From Chryseobacterium tructae (GTDB lineage: Bacteria > Bacteroidota > Bacteroidia > Flavobacteriales > Weeksellaceae): a DNA stretch of 64,000 bases. Of the stretch, positions 29,569 to 36,957 are shown in pieces. The stretch is from positions 1,116,001 through 1,180,000 of the forward strand of contig NZ_JAUFQR010000001.1 in assembly GCF_030409875.1 (NCBI RefSeq), written 5' to 3'. Position numbers and translations under genes: made by a program. The notes under the pieces are model-generated. The model saw nothing but the letters and a program-made list of their open reading frames with translations. It did no database searches and had not been told where the DNA came from. Within the stretch, counting starts at the first letter, position 1; the number at the start of each line of letters is the position of its first letter.

Positions 29569-30794
29569 GCCAAAAAATCCCCTACATCCGAGTTGGAACA
29601 ACCTATTATAAAGTAATAGAAAAGCCATTAATTTCTGGAGATAAAACTTCAGTTTTGGTTAGATGGAATCGAGAAACAATCGTAAGTGATCACGGAAAAA
29701 CATATGTGTCAACTGTGCCAAAATTTGATGGTTTCTGTTGCATTCCGGAGCATTTAAATTATCAACAAATCGTTCAAGGTTTCTATAATATTTACAATGA
29801 AATTCCATTTCATCCTTCATCTGAAACGGAAGATTTGAAATCTAAAATTCCATTTTCTTTGAATTTTGTAGCGCATATTTTCGGTGAACAACTGGAAATG
29901 GGTTTGGATTATTTGAAAATTCTCCTGCAATTTCCAACACAAATTTTACCTATTTTATGTTTGGTGTCCAAAGAAAGAGCAACCGGGAAATCAACTTTTA
30001 TCAAGTGGCTGAGAGAGATTTTCGGATTGAATATGACTTACATCAAAGGAGATTCATTCGGAAGTCAATTCAATTCCGATTGGGCAGCAATGTTGTTGGT
30101 GGCAATCGATGAAGTTTTCTTTGATAAAAAAGAAATTACAGAAAGATTGAAATATCTATCGACAACTAATAAAGATAAACTAGAAGCCAAAGGAAAAGAC
30201 AGAGAAGAAATCGATTTTTTCGCCAAGTTTATTCTTTGTTCCAATAATGAGGAGAATTTTATTCAAATTGATGAAAACGAAATTCGATTTTGGATTCTGA
30301 AAATCAATCCGATGAAAACCGAAAACACTGAATTTTTGAATAACCTCATTTCCGAAATCCCCAACTTTCTTCGGTTTTTAATCGAAAGACCATTTTCAAC
30401 GGAGAAGAAAACAAGAATGTGGTTTTCAGCCGATGAGATCAGAACGAAAGCACTTCAAAAATTAGTTTTCAAAAACAACAATAAGCTAGAATCCAAGATC
30501 ATTGAATTGCTGTACGAGTTTTTTGAAAGCAACAATGATGAAGAAATTAATGTCGTTCCGCAAGACTTGCTGAATATGATAATCAGAATGTTTAGACTTA
30601 CTTATTGGACGAGAAATGATATTCGAACTCTATTAAAGGAAACTTGGAAATTAAATCCACAAAATAATGGTTTGACTTACATCAGATACGACCTTGATTT
30701 TGCAGGAATATTTTACCAAAACAATTCAGTTGGTCGCTATTTCACCATAAAAAAGGATTTTATTCTTAATAAACGTGTTGAAATGTTGAATTGA
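29565..30794 (+). CDS. SF3-like primase-helicase family protein of the element
   Basis: The 409-residue protein has an SF3/D5-like AAA+ core: Walker A in SKERATGKSTFIKWLREIF (about residue 143), Walker B in AAMLLVAIDEVFFDKKE, and the sensor motif AKFILCSNNEENF. This matches the DUF5906/primase-helicase family in plasmids and integrative elements, where it unwinds DNA at the element's origin. The C-terminal part looks like a winged-helix region (MIIRMFRLTYWTRNDIRTLL). It lies directly before a block of iteron-like repeats and the Toprim primase gene. Confidence 0.82.
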   Translation: MSQKIPYIRVGTTYYKVIEKPLISGDKTSVLVRWNRETIVSDHGKTYVSTVPKFDGFCCIPEHLNYQQIVQGFYNIYNEIPFHPSSETEDLKSKIPFSLNFVAHIFGEQLEMGLDYLKILLQFPTQILPILCLVSKERATGKSTFIKWLREIFGLNMTYIKGDSFGSQFNSDWAAMLLVAIDEVFFDKKEITERLKYLSTTNKDKLEAKGKDREEIDFFAKFILCSNNEENFIQIDENEIRFWILKINPMKTENTEFLNNLISEIPNFLRFLIERPFSTEKKTRMWFSADEIRTKALQKLVFKNNNKLESKIIELLYEFFESNNDEEINVVPQDLLNMIIRMFRLTYWTRNDIRTLLKETWKLNPQNNGLTYIRYDLDFAGIFYQNNSVGRYFTIKKDFILNKRVEMLN

Positions 30795-30827
30795 TTGATA
30801 ATGAATAGAGAATCAAACACTTTAAAC

Positions 30828-30979
30828 TCAACAAAATCCTCAACAAACTTTTAAACGCAACTTTTTGTTGAATGTTTGTTGAGGGGAAAAACTCTAGTTT
30901 GTTGAATTGTTGAGCTTTTGTTGAGATGTTAAAGGTAATTAAATCAATAAGTTAAAAGATTTTCTCAACAATTCAACAA
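30828..30979. repeat. Iteron-like TCAACAA repeat block, candidate replication origin
   Basis: The 7-mer TCAACAA/TTGTTGA occurs nine times in about 150 bases: forward at 30828, 30840, 30965 and 30973, and reverse at 30865, 30876, 30899, 30907 and 30918. It lies between the helicase and primase genes, the usual place for an origin bound by element replication proteins. The surrounding sequence is AT-rich. Confidence 0.55.
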
Positions 30980-31015
30980 AAAATTTCTAACTCAAAACAC
31001 GGAAAATTTACAGCT

Positions 31016-31894
31016 ATGAATTGCAAACAATTTAATACAATCCCGTTGGAAGAAGTCCTCCTTTCTCTCGGACACCTTCCAACGAAACAAAATGAAAAAG
31101 AAGGATGGTATCTCAACCCCTTTGCCAACGAATCCCAAGCCTCTTTTAAAATCAATAAAGGTCTAAACAAATGGTACTTATTTTCAGAAGGAATTGGTGG
31201 AAATAACGTTGACCTATTGAAAAAATATCTGAATAAGACTACTAGTGAAGTTTTATTTTGGGCAGAAAATCAAAGCTTTTCTTCTTTTCAAAATCAAAAT
31301 TTTCCTGATCAGAAGTTCGAAAACCAGAGTAGAAATTATGAGATACTTGACGTTAATGAAATCCAGCATCCTGCACTTTTGGAATATTTAAGAGAAAGAA
31401 AAGTTGGAAACCAAACTCAGTTCTTAAACGAAATTCATTATCGAATGAATGATAAAAACTACTTCGGAATTGGTTTCAAGAACGATTCTGGCGGTTACGA
31501 AATTCGTAATAAATACTCCAAAATTTGTTTGGGCAAAAAAGATATTTCAACCATAAAAAACGGATCAGAATCGCTTCGGATTTTCGAGGGCTTTTTCGAT
31601 TTTCTTTCCTTTAAAAATCTAGAGAATTTTTTAGAAAAAGAACCTGTCGATTATCTCATTTTGAATTCCGTTTCGATGATTCACAATATTAAAAGTTCAC
31701 TAGGAAATTATGAAAATATTGAGCTTTATTTTGACAATGACGAAGCAGGAAATCGTGCGGTTGAAATGATTAAAAATGAAAATCAAAGCGCAGAAGATTG
31801 TCGGGTTTTATATTCAGATTTTAAAGACTTAAATGACTGGATGATTCACAAAAATCCATTACCTGAAAGACAAGTCAAACAAAGGCGGAGGTGA
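31016..31894 (+). CDS. Toprim-domain primase-like protein of the element
   Basis: The 292-residue protein resembles the small DnaG-like primases of Bacteroidetes mobilizable elements. The N-terminal part is a CHC2-like region without its zinc cysteines (KEGWYLNPFANESQASFKIN, NKWYLFSEGIGGNNVDLL). The Toprim domain covers about residues 185-280: the glutamate in RIFEGFFDFLSF and the D-x-D in IELYFDNDEAGNRAVEM. It would make primers at the element origin, together with the helicase encoded upstream across the repeat block. Confidence 0.82.
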   Translation: MNCKQFNTIPLEEVLLSLGHLPTKQNEKEGWYLNPFANESQASFKINKGLNKWYLFSEGIGGNNVDLLKKYLNKTTSEVLFWAENQSFSSFQNQNFPDQKFENQSRNYEILDVNEIQHPALLEYLRERKVGNQTQFLNEIHYRMNDKNYFGIGFKNDSGGYEIRNKYSKICLGKKDISTIKNGSESLRIFEGFFDFLSFKNLENFLEKEPVDYLILNSVSMIHNIKSSLGNYENIELYFDNDEAGNRAVEMIKNENQSAEDCRVLYSDFKDLNDWMIHKNPLPERQVKQRRR

Positions 31895-32042
31895 GTAAAA
31901 TAAATACAGGTAAAATATGGTGGTATGTTAGTGCAAAAAGTACCCAAAGTTTACAATAAGCGTGTCCGCTGATTGCAAAATTGGGATTTTTGATTTCTTC
32001 CTATCGTCAGAAATGTTTTTTAAATGCGCTAAAATTAATACA
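31895..32042. other. Candidate oriT region
   Basis: This 148-base non-coding stretch lies directly before mobC and the relaxase gene, the usual position of the nick site in MOB elements. I see no diagnostic sequence, only modest repeats around GTGTCCGC, so the call rests on position. Confidence 0.25.
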
Positions 32043-32492
32043 ATGGAAAAAGACTTTTTACAAGAATTTATAAACCAAGCCACCAAAGAAAATGAAGCCA
32101 ATATTGCTCAGGAAAAGAGAAAAAAATATTTTCAGGAAATAGGTCGGAAGGGCGGTTTAAAAACCAAACAAAATAAAAAACTCGACAAAGTTATTTCGAT
32201 AAGAATGACCAATTCTGAATATGAAATTCTAATTCAAAAACAAAAAAAATATCCGCTAAAATTGGCTACTTATATCCGGAATGTTTTGTTCGAAAAAGAA
32301 CTCAAAATTAATGAGTTTCAAACAGATGAAGTATTACTCAAATATGGAAATCATTTCAAAAAAATAAGCAATCTTTTGCGAAATCGGGAATGGAATGTTT
32401 TTGAAAATAAGAAAGAGATTTTAGAAAATATTGAAAATCTGATCGAATTGATTCATCAATATTTATATTCAAAAACTCAGAAAAATGAATAA
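32043..32492 (+). CDS. mobC: MobC-like relaxosome accessory protein
   Basis: The 149-residue protein contains a ribbon-helix-helix-like DNA-binding segment (LDKVISIRMTNSEYEILIQK, PLKLATYIRNVLFEK) typical of MobC proteins that help the relaxase open oriT. I took ATG 32043 (MEKDFLQEFINQA), because the longer frame upstream has no matching start context. Its end overlaps the relaxase start by 8 bases. Confidence 0.8.
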   Translation: MEKDFLQEFINQATKENEANIAQEKRKKYFQEIGRKGGLKTKQNKKLDKVISIRMTNSEYEILIQKQKKYPLKLATYIRNVLFEKELKINEFQTDEVLLKYGNHFKKISNLLRNREWNVFENKKEILENIENLIELIHQYLYSKTQKNE

Positions 32493-33633
32493 TTCGGCAA
32501 CCACAAGGTCTATCACAAAGATTGCTTTGGAATACAATGGCAATGATAAAGGAACAGCCGAAATGATTTCGTCAAATTGTCTTTTAAGTTCAAATCTGGA
32601 AGGTCAGTATTTAGAAATGAAAACAGTAGCCGACCGAAATCCTAAAGTGAAGAAATGGGCATTGACAGGCTACATTTCTCAACCGGACGAAATTGGCAGG
32701 AAATTGCAGGATGAAGAATTCGCAGAAATCGCTACCAGAGCTTTAAGAAAAATTGGAGTGACAAACACAAATCAGTACCGATTGGATATTCACAACAGTA
32801 CGAAACATAAGCATATTCATTTTATAGTAAACAGGATTGATATTTCGGGAAAATGCACTGTGAAAGCACACGATATCGGAAAGAGATTTGGTGAAGCTGT
32901 TCGAGAGGTCTGTAAAGAGAAAGGATTATTGACCGATGTTGAAATTGGGATTCAAAAAAAACAAGAAATGCTGAAAAGCTTAACCGATGTTATTAGGTCA
33001 GAAAATAATTTTGATGATCTGATTGTAGCAATGAAGAAAAGAGGTTTTGAAATTCAATTGTCTTCAAATGTCAAGGATGGAATTTCGGGAATGCGGATCG
33101 TGATGGAAAAGGACAAAAATCATCAAACTGAAAGGGTTTATAAAGCGGGATACAAATTGTCTGAAATTTCAAATCAATTGAAAATTTCTGAAATAAAATC
33201 TGTATTTGAAATGAAAAAAGTGGTCAGGGAAGCACAACAAAACGCTGACAACTTAAAAGAGTTTAGGGAAAATCTACAACAAAAGGGATTTTCTGTGAAG
33301 ATCCAATACAAAGGAGATTTTAAAGCCGGTCAAAAAAATGAAATTCAAGATTTATGGATAAATAGAATTGGTAAAAGTCAAGAGAAAAACGGATTCTTTT
33401 TTCGAAAAAATGTCGGGTTCTCTCTGTCGGCAATAGATTCTGATCTTTGTGATCTGGTAAAATCATTAACTCAAAGTAGTGTAAATAATGATGCAGGTAA
33501 TCTTTTGAAAACAGAAAAAAATGAAAGTTTAATAGAGATTGCAGGTGGATTATTAGGTGACTTTCTTAATCCAACCTATGTTTCTCAGGAGGAAGAAGAA
33601 CTCTGGAAAAAGAAGCGGAAAATAAAAAGATAG
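32485..33633 (+). CDS. Relaxase / mobilization nuclease
   Basis: The 382-residue protein is a relaxase of the Bacteroides mobilization type. The metal-binding triple-histidine motif is in STKHKHIHFIVNRID (about residue 110), after the N-terminal region with IALEYNGNDKGTAEM that should hold the catalytic tyrosine or its substitute. The long C-terminal region is charged. The protein nicks oriT and leads the DNA strand into a recipient through another element's conjugation machinery, because no mating-pore genes are present here. Confidence 0.85.
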   Translation: MNNSATTRSITKIALEYNGNDKGTAEMISSNCLLSSNLEGQYLEMKTVADRNPKVKKWALTGYISQPDEIGRKLQDEEFAEIATRALRKIGVTNTNQYRLDIHNSTKHKHIHFIVNRIDISGKCTVKAHDIGKRFGEAVREVCKEKGLLTDVEIGIQKKQEMLKSLTDVIRSENNFDDLIVAMKKRGFEIQLSSNVKDGISGMRIVMEKDKNHQTERVYKAGYKLSEISNQLKISEIKSVFEMKKVVREAQQNADNLKEFRENLQQKGFSVKIQYKGDFKAGQKNEIQDLWINRIGKSQEKNGFFFRKNVGFSLSAIDSDLCDLVKSLTQSSVNNDAGNLLKTEKNESLIEIAGGLLGDFLNPTYVSQEEEELWKKKRKIKR

Positions 33634-33656
33634 TCAAAAATTAAATAAAAATAAAT

Positions 33657-34268
33657 ATGGAAAATGAAAATAAAGAATCTAAAAGTAACGGAATGGAACT
33701 TTTAGAAAATGTAATCAAATCAAATATTGAAAATATTGAACAAAATATCAAACTTCAGTCTGATATCGAAGACCATACGAATCTGCTGAACGAGATACAA
33801 ATGAGTTTGCAAGAGATGCATTCGATCTATGATGATGCAGTTAGATTTTCAAAATTAGAGGAAGCCAAAAGAACTGAATTTCTTGACAGTATTCCTTCTC
33901 AGGTAGAGACAGTTCTTTCAAAAGAAACTAAAGATGATTTGGAAGGTTTTGGGAAGGATATAAAATGGAAGAAGATATTTATTTGGAGCGGAGTTGGAAT
34001 TTTTGTCTTTTCTGTTGTAGTGCTGATTGCCTCCATAAATTTCGCAACCAATTGGTACAAAGAAAGCATCAAAGCCAAAAGTGAACTGCGCGAAGAAATT
34101 TTAAATGAAATTGCTGATGAAGGAAAAAAAATCTACAATGAAAATGAGATTAAAATTCTCTGCGAAAACACTCAAATAATGCAGTTGTGGATTAAGAATA
34201 ATCCTAAAAAAGCAGAAGATTTTTTAAGGTTTAAAGATGGATTTGAAGCGAGTATGAAATCAAAATAA
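33657..34268 (+). CDS. Mobilization-associated coiled-coil membrane protein
   Basis: The 203-residue protein has a glutamate-rich coiled-coil N-terminal half (about 1-90; IKSNIENIEQNIKLQ) and a single membrane helix (about 104-124; FIWSGVGIFVFSVVVLIA). An amphipathic C-terminal part follows (IMQLWIKNNPKKAEDFLRF). It follows the relaxase by 23 bases and probably belongs to its operon. Similar small membrane proteins accompany relaxases in Bacteroidetes elements, but no role is known to me. Confidence 0.68.
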   Translation: MENENKESKSNGMELLENVIKSNIENIEQNIKLQSDIEDHTNLLNEIQMSLQEMHSIYDDAVRFSKLEEAKRTEFLDSIPSQVETVLSKETKDDLEGFGKDIKWKKIFIWSGVGIFVFSVVVLIASINFATNWYKESIKAKSELREEILNEIADEGKKIYNENEIKILCENTQIMQLWIKNNPKKAEDFLRFKDGFEASMKSK

Positions 34269-34352
34269 ATTAATAAAACGTGGATAATGATCTAAATAAA
34301 TCTTAAGATGTATAGTTCTAAAAATGCTGATTCTTTCAAAAAACAGAATAGT

Positions 34353-34424
34353 GAGCCGATTAAAAACATTAATCGGCTCATATATTTTAGTATATTTGAG
34401 CCAAATAAATTATGTAATCGGCTC
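34353..34424. promoter_or_regulatory. Inverted-repeat operator upstream of the Fic gene
   Basis: GAGCCGATTA and its complement TAATCGGCTC form a palindrome at 34353-34379 (7-base centre). A further copy TAATCGGCTC lies at 34415-34424, touching the ATG at 34425, with the half-site TTTGAGCC in between. The Fic protein's C-terminal winged helix is the likely binder. Confidence 0.6.
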
Positions 34425-35528
34425 ATGGAATATATTTGGCAATCAGAAGATTTCCCGACATTCGTATTTAATAAGCCAGAAATCGTTCCGCTGATTCAAC
34501 AGTTTGCGCACGATTTGGGCGAAATATCTGGAATTGTGATGGGCTTTTCTGAAGAAAATAGACGAAATTTATTTGCTGAAATTATGCTTTCTGAAGCACT
34601 AAAAACATCAGAAATTGAAGGCGAATATTTTAGTCGGGAAGATGTGATGTCCTCACTGAAAGCCAATTTAGGCATCAAAGATTACCATCAAAGCAACCGG
34701 AACAAAAAGGCAAATGCCATTGCACATTTGATGATAGAAGTTCAAAACAGCTATCACAAGCCAATTTCCGAAAAAATACTTTTGGACTGGCACCATATCT
34801 TGATGGATAATGAAAAAGGAATTAATGCCGGACAATTTCGAACAGGAATAGAGCCTATGCAAGTGGTCTCGGGTAAATTTGGTGATTTCGTCATCCATTA
34901 TGAAGCACCACCTTCTGAGGATTTGCCACTGATGGTACCGCAATTTTTGAAATGGTATAATGACTTTGAAATGAACGACATTGGGAAAATCGGAGAAGGT
35001 GTCGTGCTTTCGGCATTAGCGCATCTATATTTTGAGACGCTGCATCCTTTTGAAGATGGAAATGGTAGAATAGGACGTGCTTTGGCGGAAAAAGCTTTGT
35101 CCGAGAAACTTGAAACCCCTGTTTTTATTAGCATTTCAAAATCTATTGAAAAGGATAAAAACAGTTACTACGAAGAATTAAAGCTGGCTCAGCGAAATCT
35201 TGAGGTAAACAGCTGGATGCTATATTTTTGCTCAATATTGCAGGATGCTTTACTCGATTCTAAAAATCAAGCACTTTTTACTTTGAAGAAAACTTTGTTT
35301 TTCAATCAATTTAAAAGCCAACTTAATGAAAGAGAATTGAAGGCTATTCAGAAAATGACAGAAATGGGAGAAAATTCTTTTGTTGGCGGAATGAATGCGA
35401 AAAAGTATATGTCTATCAACAAAATTTCTAAAGCTACTGCAACCAGAGATTTACAACATCTTTCCGAAATTGGAGTTTTTCTAAAATCGGGTGGTGGCCG
35501 TTCCATTTCTTATCAATTGAATTTGTAA
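34425..35528 (+). CDS. Fic-domain AMP-transferase with winged-helix C-terminus
   Basis: The 367-residue protein begins MEYIWQSEDFPTFVFNKPEI (DUF4172-like N-terminus), carries the inhibitory-helix motif TSEIEGE ((S/T)xxxEG, about residue 65) and the Fic active-site loop HPFEDGNGRIGRAL (about residue 206). It ends in a winged helix (SINKISKATATRDLQHLSEI). Fic enzymes usually transfer AMP to hydroxyl groups of target proteins; the N-terminal helix keeps them inactive. I chose ATG 34425 because residues before it would be encoded by the palindromic operator. The operator and the C-terminal DNA-binding domain together suggest autoregulation. It lies at the end of the mobilizable element. Confidence 0.88.
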   Translation: MEYIWQSEDFPTFVFNKPEIVPLIQQFAHDLGEISGIVMGFSEENRRNLFAEIMLSEALKTSEIEGEYFSREDVMSSLKANLGIKDYHQSNRNKKANAIAHLMIEVQNSYHKPISEKILLDWHHILMDNEKGINAGQFRTGIEPMQVVSGKFGDFVIHYEAPPSEDLPLMVPQFLKWYNDFEMNDIGKIGEGVVLSALAHLYFETLHPFEDGNGRIGRALAEKALSEKLETPVFISISKSIEKDKNSYYEELKLAQRNLEVNSWMLYFCSILQDALLDSKNQALFTLKKTLFFNQFKSQLNERELKAIQKMTEMGENSFVGGMNAKKYMSINKISKATATRDLQHLSEIGVFLKSGGGRSISYQLNL

Positions 35529-35607
35529 ATAATCAAGTGTTATTTCTGGATGTTCGTTATGTCAATCAAAATAGATGTTTTTGTATGAAATAGCAATCAT
35601 TTGTGTT

Positions 35608-35748
35608 ATGAAACAACAAGTAATCCTTCCGAAGTTCACTCAACTGTTAGAGCATATGGGAGAAAATATTAAGCTTGCAAGAAAACGAAGAAAACTCACA
35701 ACCGTACCGGTTTCTGAAAGAACATACATTGGATGTTCAACACTTTAG
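35608..35748 (+). pseudogene. Truncated HipB-like XRE antitoxin
   Basis: A 46-residue frame begins MKQQVILPKFTQLLEHMGEN and continues IKLARKRRKLTTVPVSERT, the N-terminus of HipB-type XRE repressors. It stops in the middle of the helix-turn-helix (IGCSTL-stop). The rest of the gene and the expected HipA kinase are absent. The break coincides with the edge of the dCas12f-sigma locus, so an insertion or deletion there probably cut the gene. Confidence 0.6.
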
Positions 35749-35763
35749 TGCTAAAGTTTAGGT

Positions 35764-35861
35764 AAAAAAAGAGCCCACGCCGTTGTATATACTTTTAAGT
35801 ATTTAGTGAGTGTTCACGACCTCACCCTGCGGGTTTACAAGCACCCTCGTTATTTTTTTAG
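35764..35861 (-). ncRNA. Candidate guide RNA of the dCas12f-sigma system
   Basis: The 98 bases after the dCas12f stop form three successive hairpins on the minus strand: GGGU...ACCC (35846-35831), GUGAG...CUCAC (35825-35806) and AUACUU-AA-AAGUAU (35802-35789). They are followed by AUACAAC (35788-35782), a Cas12f-repeat-like end, then GGCGUGGGCUC (35781-35771) and a U7 run (35770-35764). This order (structured scaffold, CAAC, unstructured 3' segment, U run) fits a natural single guide RNA with a short guide. There is no second repeat, so no CRISPR array. The scaffold may begin inside the coding region, as omega RNAs of TnpB do. The call rests on position and structure only. Confidence 0.55.
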
Positions 35862-36956
35862 CTATCCGATGATCAATTCGATACCGGCTTTTTCTGCTTT
35901 GTATTTTATTTTGGTCTGCAATTCATAATAACTCCAATTGCGAAGCACGAATTCCTGTTCTTTTGCAATGCCTATCTTGTCTTCCTGATTTTTAAGAATC
36001 AGCGTTCCCGCCTGCTGCCGGATGCAGAAATCAATCAGCTGCCGACTGTACAGATGAAGATGATGACTCACAAAACGGTTTTCCAGATTCTCAGTTTTGT
36101 GCAGTGCCTTCTGTTTCCGTTTGGTTCCATTTCCAGAACGGGAATAAGCGACTCCGGCTCGAATCCTTTTATTACTGGCCTGGATCGCCAGTCTGCGGTA
36201 GAGGAATTCCTCTTTCGAGCCAATATTCATTCGCGCATTGTTGGCTTTTACCACGATAGGATGTTCTAATGACAGAGATGCTTCAGCAATGATTTCAGGT
36301 TTTAAAAGGTGGTCTTCTTTTTCAAATTCAAATACGGCAAGCCAATAGATTTTCCCGGCTTTCAGTTGGATTTGTGATGTGCAAAGTTTTATCTCTGCTT
36401 TTAAGAGTCGTTCCATTATTAATCGTTTATCGGAGAAGTCTCTCCCTAAATACGTTTTAACAGGAATAGCAAACATATTGAAACAAAACGCTTTCTTTTC
36501 GACATCATATCTCATTTTAGTAGTGCATTTAACAGGAAGCGGAATTGGAATATCTTTCTTAAAGTTTCGCAATGATTTTGATCCCTGCCAGTAATCCACT
36601 TTGTTTTTGGAAAAGGTGGATTGAATCGTATTGTTCAGACTTCCCAAAATGTCAGTAGGAATCTCTCCTTTGAAGCGATCAAAAACCATACGTGCAGTTG
36701 TGTGTGTTTTCGATCGTGTAAATATTCCCATTTCATCTTTGTTTACATCCGCTAGTTTGTATTGGACACCTTCTGTGAGGTAAAAGAAATCTTTGATCAT
36801 TTCCTGAACATATAGATGAGAAACAATTAAATTAGCTGCCCGGAAACAGCGGTTTTGATACCGATAGAGTTTTTCCCACATCTCTTTTTGTTCATTTGCA
36901 GGAAGATCGATCAGCAGCTGAATTCTTCGGGTCAATGTCATCGTGGATTTTTCCAT
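35862..36956 (-). CDS. Nuclease-dead Cas12f/TnpB-like protein (dCas12f)
   Basis: The 364-residue protein follows the Cas12f plan: a helical N-terminal region (WEKLYRYQNRCFRAANLIVS), a wedge-like part, then a RuvC-like half with KRKQKALHKTENLENRFVSH, HLHLYSRQLIDFCIRQQ and NWSYYELQTKIKYKAEKAGI. All catalytic positions are gone: RuvC-I D aligns with Ser in ASLSLEHPIVV (about residue 227), RuvC-II E with Lys in TLILKNQED (about 322), and the protein ends before the zinc finger and RuvC-III D. It can therefore bind but not cut DNA. ATG 36956 follows the sigma stop by one base. Known family precedent: dCas12f joined to ECF sigma factors for RNA-guided transcription in Bacteroidetes. A long frame extending upstream to 37058 would overlap the sigma gene and is rejected. 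Confidence 0.85.
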   Translation of the reverse strand: MEKSTMTLTRRIQLLIDLPANEQKEMWEKLYRYQNRCFRAANLIVSHLYVQEMIKDFFYLTEGVQYKLADVNKDEMGIFTRSKTHTTARMVFDRFKGEIPTDILGSLNNTIQSTFSKNKVDYWQGSKSLRNFKKDIPIPLPVKCTTKMRYDVEKKAFCFNMFAIPVKTYLGRDFSDKRLIMERLLKAEIKLCTSQIQLKAGKIYWLAVFEFEKEDHLLKPEIIAEASLSLEHPIVVKANNARMNIGSKEEFLYRRLAIQASNKRIRAGVAYSRSGNGTKRKQKALHKTENLENRFVSHHLHLYSRQLIDFCIRQQAGTLILKNQEDKIGIAKEQEFVLRNWSYYELQTKIKYKAEKAGIELIIG

Positions 36957-36957
36957 T

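Noticed and set aside
34308..34424. A 39-residue N-terminal extension of the Fic protein
   Set aside because: It would be encoded by the palindromic operator; the family-typical start MEYIWQSEDFP is at 34425.
35764..35861. A CRISPR array next to the Cas12f-like gene
   Set aside because: Only one repeat-like end is present, with no second repeat or spacer series and no cas1/cas2. A single guide-type RNA fits better.
35862..36956. An IS605/IS607-type transposon with active TnpB
   Set aside because: No TnpA gene or element ends are visible, the RuvC residues are replaced, the C-terminal zinc finger is missing, and the partner gene is a sigma factor.
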